Source: Theristus sp. LFF4_11
Taxonomy: Eukaryota > Nematoda > Chromadorea > Monhysterida > Xyalidae
NCBI GenBank assembly: GCA_030248135.1
Contig: JASANC010002121.1
Location: 124,001 to 188,000 of the forward strand
DNA: 64,000 nucleotides
Direction: 5' to 3'
Below the pieces are notes generated by a model, which was not told the origin of the DNA, made no database searches, and saw only the letters and a program-made list of their open reading frames with translations. A program made the position numbers and the translations under genes. Shown in pieces: positions 33,577 through 44,732 of this stretch; the first letter of the stretch is position 1; each line of letters begins with the position of its first letter.

Positions 33577-34383
33577 ATGGGCAAAGGGCAGTCAAAGTTA
33601 AAACCCGAAGAAATCGAGGATCTTCGTACGCATACGGAATTTAGCGAGCAGGAAATTCAGGAGTGGTATAAAGGTTTTCTGAAGGACTGTCCAGGTGGCC
33701 GGCTATCAGTGGAAGAATTCAAGAAGATTTATTCAAATTTCTTTCCGTACGGCGACGCGTCAAAATTTGCTGAGCATGTGTTCCGCACGTTCGACACAAA
33801 CGCCGATGGTTCAATTGACTTTCGTGAATTCCTGTGCGCTCTCTCAGTCACAAGCCGCGGCAAGTTGGAGCAAAAATTAAAGTGGGCCTTCTCGATGTAC
33901 GACCTGGATAACAACGGATTCATTTCAAGGGATGAAATGCTGGAAATTGTCACGGTACGCCCACTGTGTAATTACAATGTAGCATGCTCACTGCGTATAC
34001 GAAAACTAAAAAACCACCTCAGATCTGTCAATCGGGTAATGTTGGCAGGTATAAATATGTCACGTACAGAAATGTATGTTCTGTATCTCAGTGCGTTATT
34101 GGGATTCATATATGTATCAACTGGTTGATCCTCCAATTTTTTAAGTGTTCATTTATCTATTACAACAAATTTCTGTATTTAGGCCATCTACAAAATGGTT
34201 GGCAGCGTGATGCAGATGCCGGAAGATGAGTCAACGCCTGAGAAACGCACGGATAAAATCTTTCGTCAAATGGACAAAAACAAGGACGATAAACTATCGC
34301 TGCAGGAATTTATTGAAGGCGCCAAATCTGACCCATCGATAGTTCGCCTTCTACAATGTGACACAACTGGCATGCAAAAGTAA
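33577..34383 (+). CDS. Neuronal calcium sensor protein A (neurocalcin/hippocalcin type)
   Basis: A 192-residue EF-hand protein encoded by exons 33577-33954 and 34183-34383. It starts [12 protein letters not shown] with Gly2 for N-myristoylation, has the degenerate first EF-hand with the CPGG signature, and three calcium-binding loops ([36 protein letters not shown]). The length and nearly all residues agree with neurocalcin/hippocalcin proteins, which carry calcium signals to membranes by exposing the myristoyl group. In EF4 the usual Gly at loop position 6 is Asp, which may lower affinity. The intron lies between EF3 and EF4, the same position as in the two paralogues downstream. It is the first gene of a four-gene plus-strand cluster. 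Confidence 0.95.
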
Positions 34384-35433
34384 AAAATGATAAAACTAAA
34401 AACAGTCCATGGAAAAAGGTGTTAAATATTTTATGGAGAACATTTGTCGCCTGTGGTATACTTAAAAACAACATTTAATTCACCAGAAGGAGTGGTCAAG
34501 CACTTTTTTATGTGATGATAAATTACTTCTCCATGAAATATTATTGGCGCCTGTGATTTAAATCAAAATTTGTTTAATAGATGTTCAAGTTTTCTTCCAC
34601 CTGAATTGTTTTTGTCGGTGCATTCACTCGCTTTGTCCAGATGTACGTGAGCTCTCTGCCCACACCGATTATTGCACGGACCACTAATTACAAAATTAGT
34701 GTTCGTCTTATATTTTCCAGCATTCAGGCCACACAGAATGTTTGTTCTCAAATTGTGTTCAGTTGAGTTTAACCGAACTCTTGTATATATTGATTCAAGT
34801 CAAACAAATTGTGCATTAATCGGTTACAAAATGTAATAGGAAACAGTTTGTCTAAAGGTTTTCATTGCTCTGCAGGTTTGTGTTAAAAGTCCCACTGTCC
34901 AATTGTACCCAGCCGCATTTCTTACGTAGAAACTGGCACACTATTTTGCTTTATTTTCACATTTTCACCTTTTGTTATACAGTGATATCCTTTGATCTGT
35001 TTATCATTGATCTACAAGTTTGATTGATGCCGAGAAGTAAAAACAGCGAATCTCTTTCTCAGAAAACCGGTGATAAAATTTGGGCACGACGAAAAAATTG
35101 GCTATATTTTCGTCATGAAGAGCATTATTGTTTTTAGTCTCTAAAATGCAATGTCCGGAGTAGTTAGTTTCGGGACAAACTGTCAAAATTATGCTTAGAG
35201 AGCAGTTGAAGAGACTGATTCAACTGTTGCACCACAATTTGCACATTGCTTACACGACACGTATGTACCGACATGTAGCTGTAATATGCGAAATGTATCC
35301 GCACCTAATTTTAAAGCTTGAGTTCAAAGCACTTTATAACGTACGCCATTAAAAACAAATTAACTATGCCTCAGTGTTTGCCAGCTTATACCTACACTGC
35401 TTACCGGCTCATACTTGCAAAGACAAACTATGA

Positions 35434-35821
35434 TCTAAAGGACCGTTTACACCTGACGTATGCAGATGTACGTCACGTATGAACGGTTAACAATGGCACG
35501 AGCGTTTTCTTTTCACACCAAAAATAAAAAACCGGTTTTTTACCAATAAAAAACTTTTTTAAATTTCAATCGTCGAAACAAATCCAAGTCTTTAGTCATC
35601 GAATCCACCACTCAATTGTGCGGGAAAACCAACGCTTCTGATTATTGTTCACAAAACCGACAAGAACAGATTGTTCGATCCCTATGAACGGTAGTATGCG
35701 ATAACACGAGACCTGACGTAAACGTGACGTGCATTGCATGTCTCGTGTCATTGCATAATACGGTTCATACCTGACGTACGTCAATGTACGTCTGCATACG
35801 TCAGGTATAAACGGGCCTTAA
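35434..35821. mobile_element. Palindromic MITE, copy 2
   Basis: The left end AAAGGACCGTTTACACCTGACG and right end ACGTCAGGTATAAACGGGCCTTAA are inverted copies, and the same motif recurs inside (TACCTGACGTACGTC). It is the larger relative of 10398-10547. A TTAA-like duplication is suggested by the right flank but is not clear on the left. Confidence 0.75.
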
Positions 35822-36084
35822 CAGTTTATTATTTTACCATACGCACAGAAGATTTAACTCGAAACGTTTAATAACTACGAAATTCTGCTGAGACATGCAG
35901 ATTTTCAGCGTTTTTATGAAATATTTTTTTGCCATCAAAAGCCATAATTGACGTAACAATATACGTAAATGTACTACGACACAACGGACGTCCAAACAAA
36001 CATTTTTCATATTATTGAAGACTCATTTCAGCTCATTCCAATATTGCATGGAGTTCTTCTCTAATGATCTCCAGCACTGACAAT

Positions 36085-36195
36085 AGAGACTCAACAAACT
36101 CAACAATCTCCCTTTGTTAGCTCAACAAACTCAACAAATGTCCCTTTGTCAGCTCAACAAACTCAACAATCTCTCTTTGTTAGCTCAACAAAAGC
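36085..36195. repeat. Tandem repeat upstream of the G alpha gene
   Basis: About three and a half units of roughly 31-37 bases built on CTCAACAAACTCAACAATCT followed by CCCTTTGTTAG. It lies in the expected promoter region of the gene that starts at 36423, but a regulatory role is only a guess. Confidence 0.7.
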
Positions 36196-36422
36196 GTGCT
36201 GCAATTTGATCTTTTCACTGCGTGCAAAATCATGCACAATTCTCGTTTTTTGAAACTATTATGTTGAATACAAATATGTTGAATAAATTTGTTGCGTAGC
36301 CATTTTAAGTAAGTTTTCTCGGTTTCTTCAAATGTTCAAGAGTTAATGATGGAACTGAATGCGCAGAACTACTGATACGCTTCTGAACAAACGCGGAATT
36401 TTGTGAATTAAAAAAACTAATA

Positions 36423-38891
36423 ATGGGAAACAACTGTGCAGCAAAAAGGACTCGACGTCATGCACAAATGACAGCCTTTCAGTCAGCTGCAATTTTGCCG
36501 AAAGTTGAACACGTTAAAATACTGCTAATCGGTGTGTTCATTTACAAAACTACATTCTAGATAAACTCCGGAGTTTTTATTTTTTGATCGAAAAATCAGG
36601 ACGACCATTTTTACTATATCCATAATGCGCCCGGGCCGTCGACACAGGCCAAAAGGCCAAAAGCTAATTTTTAAAGGATTGGAAGGGTCTGGCAAGACGA
36701 CGATCTCTAAACAAATGGAAATCCACATCAACGACGGGTTCACACGTAGTTACCGATTGACGATGCGTGAACTGCTACTCAATTACGTCCTTAACAGGAT
36801 GCGTGATTTAATTGATGAAATTAGCATGTTTGCAGACAACGTTGGCAGCGTACAATCAGAAGTATGAACCTATTTCCAGTATAAACCTGTTCCAGAATTT
36901 ACTATTGTGGATTTATTCAGACGTGTCCGGACTAACGTGACGTCATTTTATTTCAAAACGCCCGTTTGTCAAAGTACTGGCACTAAAATGTCAGTTTGGT
37001 GTGACTGATTCGACATTCACCATTTGTTTACGGGAAGAAATCGGCTAAACGGAAAGTCTGGTTTGCTGTGAACGACAAGCGCATGTTTTGTGGCACATGA
37101 CGTCATTTCAGTGGGACACGTTTAAAAAAATAGGCCATATCTCGTCAAACAGCCCTCCATAAATAGAAAGGATAAATCTAAATCTAAATAAATCTAAATC
37201 TTTGAAGGCTCTGAGCCCGCAAGCAAACAGCGATGGGTCGACAACAATTACAGCGCAACAGAAAACAATCATACAAACGCTCTGGAATGAAGCTGCGTGT
37301 CGCGCTGCATACAAGAAACGTTGCAAGCAGTTCGGCGCCGAGCCCCTTGAATAGTACGGCACAGTCAGTGACAAATAAAGTGCACGTGCATTCTGGACCA
37401 TCAACCATTCAATATTTTCAGTTTTAACTGCTTGTTTTTTTAACTCGTTTAGTTTTGTGCACAATCTTTACCGTCTGGCAGCACCGGATTATTTGCCAAC
37501 AAACGACGACATTATTCATTACACGCCACCCACAGTGGGAGTCTATGAAACCGTGCTAACAACGTCAACTCATATTTATCGGTCAGCTATCATTTTTTCT
37601 TCCATAGATAAACGCTGTATCGTTAGTATAAATGTACCAGCCTTTTGACCCGTGCCTTCGGCCCGGTTTAACAAATGGTTCTAGTTTTGCTGTTGATTTT
37701 TTACCCATTTGCCCAATCTATGGTAAATCTTTTTGATAAATTGCAAACGAATTAAAGAACGAACGTTTCATTTGTAAACGAATCTAAATACCCATTCAAA
37801 AATATTTTGAAGCGCTGAAGTTTACTTTTTAAAAGAAATACAAATGTTTCAAAATCGATTTACCAAGGAACTTATTTCGCTAATTTTGCATTGTGCTATT
37901 ATTGCTCCCATTACATTTTCTTTTAAATCCTTTTCAATTTTTCAACAAACAGAACTGTTTTTTTGCTTTCGTTCAAAACCATCGAAACTTTTTTCAAATT
38001 CACCAATCACCAATTTCACAAATTTAATCACAAACGTCAGTGACAAAACTCGCTAATTTTAGCGTTGTCCATCGCCACGTATTTTTGCTATTACTGTTAT
38101 GAGTCACCCTATTTTTTGTTAAAACCCCCGTGTTTTCTAAAAAACAAACCCAGAACCTAAAAAATTGATAATATATTACTTGCTGTTCAAGACAGTTCAA
38201 GATAGGTACATAAGATAAGTCTGGAACGTAAATTCAGGCTGATCGATGTTGGAGGGCGCTCATCGGAACGCCACAAGTGGGTGCAATGTTTCGACTGCAT
38301 CGACGTAGTATTCTTTGTCACAAATCTTAATGACTACTGTCGCAGAAAAGCAGCAACCAGCAAATCACAAGTAAACTGCAATGCAACATGCACTTTTCAC
38401 ATTGTTCTTGAAGGTCAAATTATCTTGGTTTATTTAACTTTTAAACTGCCAAAGCAAATGCTTTCAGAATCGTCTTCGGGATTCGGTCGAACTATTTCGA
38501 CTAATTTCCAAAAGTCACTGGTTTCGGCAAAGTTCCATTGTTCTTTTCTTGAACAAACGAGACCGTTTGGGTGACGCACTGAAACGCAGACCGTTCAACG
38601 CATATTTTAAAGAATACAAAGGCGGCGGATCTTCATATGACTTGATCATTGAAACTTACTTTCAGAAAAACTACTTTTCGAAAGTGCAATTTGTTTTGTT
38701 CAGATCTGAACGACTTCGATCGTGTCATTGGTTTTGTTGAAAACTTGTTCGCAGCAAGACAAGTTGGCAGGCAACGTCTGTTCACACACGTCACAGACGC
38801 CACAGACACAGTGGATTTTGGTGCTAATACAGCGAGTGCAGTGCTCACTGATACGCTGACATATTCCATACAAACGACAAACTTACTCTAG
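36423..38891 (+). CDS. Divergent heterotrimeric G-protein alpha subunit lacking catalytic residues
   Basis: Seven exons: 36423-36531, 36677-36861, 37208-37353, 37453-37581, 38238-38370, 38468-38621, 38704-38891, giving 347 residues, normal for the family. It starts MGNNCAAKR (myristoylation and palmitoylation possible). Recognisable motifs: P-loop GLEGSGKT (usually GAGESGKS), RLAAPDYLPT before switch I, DVGGRSSERHKW in switch II, FLNKRD and TDATDT for guanine binding. Two catalytic residues are changed: the switch I Arg aligns with Thr in YTPPTVG, and the switch II Gln of DVGGQ is Arg. GTP hydrolysis should therefore be very slow or absent. Intron 6 must use a GC donor (38622) to keep frame and alignment. 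The C-terminus TTNLL lacks the pertussis-toxin Cys. A rapidly evolving nematode-type G alpha is likely; a decaying gene is possible, though the frame is intact. Confidence 0.85.
36903..37139 (-). mobile_element. 237-bp MITE, copy in G alpha intron 2
   Basis: Inverted relative to the copies at 42664-42900, 43187-43423 and 52473-52709, and of identical length. Ends (in the other orientation) are TATGGCCTATTTTTTTAAAC and GTTTGAATAAATCCACAATA, imperfect inverted repeats that meet TGACGTCA on each side. TA at both ends suggests Tc1/mariner-type insertion. Confidence 0.85.
37636..38060. mobile_element. Decayed Helitron end in G alpha intron 4
   Basis: TTTTGACCCGTGCCTTCGGCCCGG at 37636 onward matches the Helitron 3' hairpin at 41599-41630 and 32222-32246. 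The sequence to its right is AT-rich with frames similar in character to the inside of the Helitron at 41.6-43.6 kb, but no 5' end was found before exon 5 at 38238. Confidence 0.5.
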
Positions 38892-39600
38892 TTTTTAATT
38901 AGATCATCGGAAATGATAATTAAAAGCATCTTTTGTGTTTGCGGTAATTGCATAAAACGCTCCACTGAGAAAAGGCGATTTTTTTACTCAAAAGAGTAGG
39001 ATAGACACGAATGACAGCTAGCATATTCAAATTGCAATGAAGATCTTGATTGTTTTTGAAAAACAATAGTTTTCAGCAATCAGCGGACATGATAATAACT
39101 GATACTGACGTAAACGCTCAAACAAAATTTTTTTTTTCAGTATTGAAGAAGCTTTATTAAACGTGCAGACAGAACTTACTCATGCTTTGGTGCAGTGTGG
39201 CCGAATAAGTAAAACACTCTCAATCACGGCGGGATTAGTCGCATTTCCCAATCGTGTGTGCAATAGACAAAGAACGAAAATTTATTAATTTAAAAAAACA
39301 CAATTAAATACACATTTGGCTTTCTGAAAGTCTTTTTTTCATAATTGTTCATAATTTTTTTCGTTTGCTCCCTGAAATAAGATGCATTGTTTACTTGGTC
39401 ATTCCGTGCCTTCCATGTTATCAGAGTTTATCTCTGTCAATCTCCGTTCTCTCGGTTTGTTCAAACGTTCACGAGCTGTTGACGTTTCACATTCAACGTT
39501 TGATTTTTTGCCTGCTGACGCTGTGAATGAGAATCAAGCTTAAAAGAACTTTTCAGACACGTTCGGAGCCCACATCAAGCACCTCTGTACATCAGGAAAC
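38892..39600. other. Spacer between G alpha and sensor gene B
   Basis: About 700 AT-rich bases. The part at 39180-39410 is a second copy of the dispersed repeat seen at 440-640. The promoter and 5' UTR of the next gene must be within it, but no element can be assigned. Confidence 0.5.
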
Positions 39601-40447
39601 ATGGGAAATAAAACATCAACACTCAGTCCAACAGAGATCAGTGAGCTTGTCAATACAACTGAATTCACGGAAGAAGAAATCAAAGAATGGTATAAAGGGT
39701 TTAAAAAAACCACTACTAATGGACAACTTACAATTGAGGATTTCAAAAAAATGTACGCAGGTCCGTGAATTGTGCTTGTACATGTAGTTGTTTACTCCTT
39801 CTCATCAACTTTTTTAACATCACTTTGCAATCAACGGCAGATATTTCAGAATTTTTTCCCAGTGGTGATGCGGACGCACTTGCACAACACACTTTCCGCA
39901 CGTTTGACAAGGATGGCAATGGTTCGATAAATTTTCGCGAATTTATTTGCGCACTTTCGCTGACAAGCCGCGGTACGCTTGACCAAAAACTCGATTGGGC
40001 GTTTTCAATCTATGACCTGGACAACAATGGATACATCAATCGCGACGAGATGCTCGAGATATTCTCGGTATTTACTAGGCCAAACACAAACACATGTGTA
40101 CACGGTCTCCATGGATTTATTTGAGTTGTGAAAAAGTTGCACATTCCGAGGAATTGCAGCGCCGTTTATCAGTGATGAGCAGCTTGAAAAACAAGCATTA
40201 ACAAACTACTAACCAAGAAGCCAATTGTCTCTAATTGCAGGCAGTTGACAAACTTCACGAAAACAGTAAAAAGAAGCAGTTGGACACAGCTGGAGATCAC
40301 AAACGACCGAGCAGGCGCATCAGTGAAGTGTTTGGAGAGCTCGATGTCAGCAAGGATGGGCGAATATCGGCGGAGGAATTCAAGCAAGGCATCAAAAACA
40401 ACAAGCAACTCTTGGTACTACTGCAGAATGCCATAGGAAGACAATAA
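39601..40447 (+). CDS. Neuronal calcium sensor protein B (diverged paralogue)
   Basis: Exons 39601-39760, 39850-40067 and 40241-40447 encode 194 residues. Start [12 protein letters not shown] keeps Gly2 for myristoylation. EF2 ([12 protein letters not shown]), EF3 ([12 protein letters not shown]) and EF4 ([12 protein letters not shown]) all look able to bind calcium. The first EF-hand has lost the CP signature (TTTNGQLT instead of CPxGxLS), and the segment between EF3 and EF4 and the C-terminus differ strongly from classical sensors, so partners may differ. The exon 2 acceptor at 39850 was chosen over 39841 because it gives [10 protein letters not shown] with no insertion relative to paralogues. 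It has one extra intron before EF2 but shares the EF3-EF4 intron with sensors A and C. Confidence 0.92.
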
Positions 40448-41594
40448 GCAACACGCAATTACTGAATAAACTACAGGACGAGGGAAAATAGGTGGATTTT
40501 TTAATCTCCAACACACCACACCTAGAATTAAAAATGGCAACAATCTGTTTCGAACTGTAATGATTTATTGTTGCTCTTTTTGACGGGCTTTATGCAACGT
40601 TTGCAAAATTTTGGAATAAACTTTTCCTTCAAATATAAACTTTAAAATAAACTTTTGAACTTTTGAAATAAATGTAAGATAAACTTTTTGCTCTGGTTAC
40701 TGGTTAAATCTAAGGTGACGCTAAAAACTGAATCACAGCCGCAACGCGTCAGGAAAGGAAGTCTAAAAAGGGACAAACGTGAGGACGGCAACCAACATCT
40801 ACGTTTGAACTAACATGTCTCACGTTTGGTAAACGATAGTCACGGTGTCCAGAATAAATCACATTTTCCATGCTGCCCATTTTACATCATTAGCTAACCA
40901 AAAACGGTTATCTACACACACACATAGCTGTGCGTTTAGTTTTCTTTTTCGCTGCTACTGATAGGACGAGTTTGTCCGCGTGATCGTATCAATATTATTT
41001 ATTTCAGTTGCCGCCATTTCCGAACCTAACACCCAAACACAGTTCTCCGGCTTTTTATTTTATTAAAAAAACAGTCGGGCCCGTGTGTTACTTGCGACTT
41101 ACTGTATGTGTGCTGCGGCAGGCAACCAGCCGGTCGTCCATTAAAATGCTAAAAAATGCGCGTGGTTTTGTTTCAGTTCAATAACACTTTTTAAACAAAT
41201 ATTGGACAGCCGGCAGTTTTCAAAATCATGCGACCAACCAGTGGTAATCAACATGCAGCACAAGGTGCTGCTTTTAGCAGACAGAAAGCGTTGACAAAAT
41301 CCATTTTGTAACGAATTTATGAAATGCAAAAATGTGGTGCATGTATTGTGCGGCACTAAACTTAATGTTGACGGTAGAAACATTTTGACAAGGAGGACGA
41401 TTTATGAAAATTCTGTGCTTTTAAATCTGATGCCAAATTTAGCCTTACTGCACATGTTGCACCATTTTCTGTAAAACTATACAAGTGGGAATCGGTTAAC
41501 CACCCAGTTTCTCGGTTATGTAGAATCAAATTTGAAAAGTTGTTTCCGTCGTTACCGTTGCTTTTTTACTTCCGTCGCCAGACTTTTGTCTAAA
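40448..41594. other. Intergenic spacer
   Basis: 3' flank of sensor gene B (AATAAA-like signals near 40613 and 40645-40675), then AT-rich DNA without recognisable genes or repeats up to the Helitron end at 41595. Confidence 0.5.
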
Positions 41595-42663
41595 CTAGCA
41601 GTTGACCCGTGCCTACGGCCCGGGTAAAAAATGTTTGCGATTTTGTTAACAGCAAGGTGCACCCGCGGATTAATCGACATTTGCTTGTTTTCCTGGAACG
41701 GGAAACGTGTTGATTTTTTTAACCAAGGCCTTCTTTCATGCGTTGATACCGTTTATTGTTTGGGGCAAGCGTTCCGCTTTCATTTTTAGCTCGAGAACCC
41801 GCTCGATTTTTTGAAAGTTCTTTTCAAACGTGTTTGTTTTTAAGCTTTTCGATTCGGTGTCAATTCTATGTCAAAAATGATTCTTTTATAACCCTGTTAT
41901 CGTGATTTGCAATCGCTGAGAAAGTTTTTTTCTAAACTAATTGAATTTGCTGCTCCCGTTTGTTTTCGGTTAGTTAAGTTAAACTCGGTTAAAGGCAAGT
42001 CGTTCCAGTTGGATTTTTTCTGGTTGACTGAAATTGTTCAAACGTGACTTGCTTGTTTGACAATTTCATTTTTCAGAGTCGCTAAGTTTGACACAAAGAG
42101 GCCTGTTTATCTTTTACAGAACTGGCCGGAATCGATACCCGTTTATTTGCACAACCCCATTTGTTTTTTATAGTAATCCCGCTTTTGCCAAAAATGTGTT
42201 CTTAAACAATATGATTTCAGTTTCTGCTGTTTCAAAGTTGAAAATTTGTGTTCACCAATTTTGCTTTTTGAAAATCACAGAATTTTGGTTAAAATCTTGT
42301 AAAAATTGTTTTGTTGGTTGTTTTGTTATCTTGTTTTGTGCTCTCACAATCGATCTTCATGACCTGTTTCAATTTGCTTTGATCCAACGTTCCGCAGCAA
42401 CGTTACCCGTGTATTTGGGTCAGAAAAAAATATGGGATTCTATTATTATTCACAGGAAAAGCAATTTTGTGTGAAAAAAAAAATTAATAGCCGATTTCGT
42501 TACTGTTGGTTTTTCAAAGTCGCAAATTCGTTTTATTCGGAGACCCGTTTTTCCAATTTCTGCTGTCGATCATAATCGGATGTGCCGTCCATTCTGTGAC
42601 ATGGTGGCTTTTTTGGAGCAATTCGTTCCCGCACATTATAATCTCATCTTTTTACATCACAAC

Positions 42664-42900
42664 TATGGCCTATTTTTTTAAACGTGTCCCACTGAAATGA
42701 CGTCATGTGCCACAAAACATGCGCTTGTCGTTCACAGCAAACCAGACTATCCGTTTAGCTGAATTCTTCCCGTAAACAAATGGTGAATGTCGAATCAGTC
42801 ACACCAAACTGAAATTTTAGTGCCTGTACTTTGACAAACGGGCGTTTTTAAATAAAATGACGTCACGTTAGTCCGGACACGTTTGAATAAATCCACAATA
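42664..42900 (+). mobile_element. 237-bp MITE inside Helitron, first copy
   Basis: Same ends and length as the other three copies (TATGGCC at the left, CACAATA at the right). It was inserted before the tandem duplication of the Helitron segment because both units carry it at the same place. Confidence 0.88.
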
Positions 42901-43186
42901 CCAACCGAACTGACCATTGCGACGTAACGTTGAGGAAAGAACTGAATGAATCATGATGACTCCTTGTTGAAAACCGAAAGAGAGGAAATAATTCGCATAG
43001 AAAAATTGTTAAAAAGTGATAGCAATATTTTGATTTCGCTACCTTAAGTAGCAAAAAGTTGGACAGACAGACAGACAGACAAAGTATTATTTTAGTAATC
43101 GGATGTGCCGTCCATTCTGTGACATGGTGGCTTTTTTGGAGCAATTCGTTCCCGCACATTATAATCTCATCTTTTTACATCACAAC

Positions 43187-43423
43187 TATGGCCTATTTTT
43201 TTAAACGTGTCCCACTGAAATGACGTCATGTGCCACAAAACATGCGCTTGTCGTTCACAGCAAACCAGACTATCCGTTTAGCTGATTTCTTCCCGTAAAC
43301 AAATGGTGAATGTCGAATCAGTCACACCAAACTGAAATTTTAGTGCCTGTACTTTGACAAACGGGCGTTTTTAAATAAAATGACGTCACGTTAGTCCGGA
43401 CACGTTTGAATAAATCCACAATA
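43187..43423 (+). mobile_element. 237-bp MITE inside Helitron, second copy
   Basis: Exactly 523 bases downstream of the first copy and almost identical to it (for example GATTTCTTCC in place of GAATTCTTCC), which shows the duplication is recent. Confidence 0.88.
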
Positions 43424-43627
43424 CCAACCGAACTGACCATTGCGACGTAACGTTGAGGAAAGAACTGAATGAATCATGATGACTCCTTGTTGAAAACCGA
43501 AAGAGAGGAAATAATTCGCATAGAAAAATTGTTAAAAAGTGATAGCAATATTTTGATTTCGCTACCTTAAGTAGCAAAAAGTTGAACAGACAGACAGACA
43601 GACAAAGTATTATTTTAGTATAGTAGA

Positions 43628-44732
43628 TATAGTTTTGGCAGCCTAAGATTTTTTCTCTCCAAAGACAACTTCCAGCAGCAGACTTTGAGGTTTCTCTCCT
43701 TAATTCTTTTTTTAGAGCCTACGAATTTTGCACAGCGCATGCGAACGCATAAGCTATCGAAGCACACAGTAAACGGTAGACATCATCCTTTCATATCGAA
43801 TAATCCAAAAACAAACTTGCCCTTTTCAAATGCCCCTTGTGCACCAACGTAAGACTGATTACTGCAAGACATGTCCGCTTGTGTGCGTGCCCACAGATAA
43901 CTATCTGAAGATATCACTTTTGCTGGTGCTACATGCATGTACATGTATCTGCTTCTTAGTCATCCGGAAGCCAGACCAAGCGGCTGCAGCGCATGTACAG
44001 TATGTTTCTCAAAACCTGTCTGATTGTTTTTGTAGAATACTAGAGCACTTGAAGCGTTGAATGAACAGGGATCGGGTTCTCGTAAAAATCGAAAATCGTA
44101 TTGGTGGCCAAATGTGCCTTCTTTCCTACTGATCCAGTTCCGTCTTCTTTTGTGGACTCTGTATTCTGCTGAAAATATGACTGGTTTATAGAAACATACT
44201 GTACATGTGCCTCTTATCATATGTACAGTAGATGTACAAGTATTTCTGCTGGTAAAGCATAAATATTCATTGATTTGTGCTGAGCCTTAGCGCATTCGTC
44301 TTTGTTTATACTAAAGCATGATAACAGAGTATGTACAAGATGAGCCAGATGCCTTGCGAGTGTGCACCGCCTTATCATTATTTAAATTAACGCTCTTGAG
44401 CTTTAATGATGATGCTACTAACTAACTACATAAACATGAATATTGTTGAGAACACAATCTGCTACAACTTTGAAGCTAGAAATAACTAATGGCCAAGGGT
44501 ACCTATCCCATATGCGATCTTCTCATTAGCGTCATCTTTTCCAACAAATTGTTATGACGCAACCACAACTGTAGATACACAGTAGTTTCTCAACAGCCAA
44601 TTGTTTTCCTCAAATGAATGTAATTCAAGTGAAACTGTCGCATTGATTGTATATTTCAGACGTTGTGTAATAAGAACTAATAGCTAAATACTGCAAGTAC
44701 CTACAGCTTATCTCAAAAGCGAATTGTGCGTG
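43628..44732. other. Spacer before sensor gene C
   Basis: AT-rich, with short frames only. No repeat or RNA gene was seen. Promoter and 5' UTR of the next gene are expected here. Confidence 0.5.

Larger units (their letters stand above)
34384..36422. other. Intergenic spacer before the G alpha gene
   Basis: It contains the 3' flank of sensor gene A, a palindromic MITE (35434-35821) and a short tandem repeat (36085-36195) about 230 bases upstream of the G alpha start. No other gene or RNA was seen. Confidence 0.5.
41595..43627 (-). mobile_element. Non-autonomous Helitron with internal tandem duplication
   Basis: Read on the minus strand the element begins TCTACTATACTAAAATAATA at 43627 and ends with a hairpin (CCCGGGCCGTAGGCACGGG) followed by TCAACTGCTAG at 41595. 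The flanks are A at the 5' side and T at the 3' side, the AT target of Helitrons, with no target duplication. Its 5' half (about 523 bases, units 42574-43096 and 43097-43620) is duplicated in tandem, including a 237-bp MITE. There is no Rep/helicase gene. It lies between sensor genes B and C. Confidence 0.85.

Noticed and set aside
38549..38740. Reading exon 6 of the G alpha gene through 38621 without splicing
   Set aside because: It inserts about 25 residues and then shifts frame before the TDATDT motif; splicing with a GC donor restores the family alignment exactly.
42863..43577. Two nearly identical minus-strand frames (98 and 63 codons)
   Set aside because: They are duplicates created by the 523-base tandem duplication in the Helitron and read through a MITE and noncoding 5' region.
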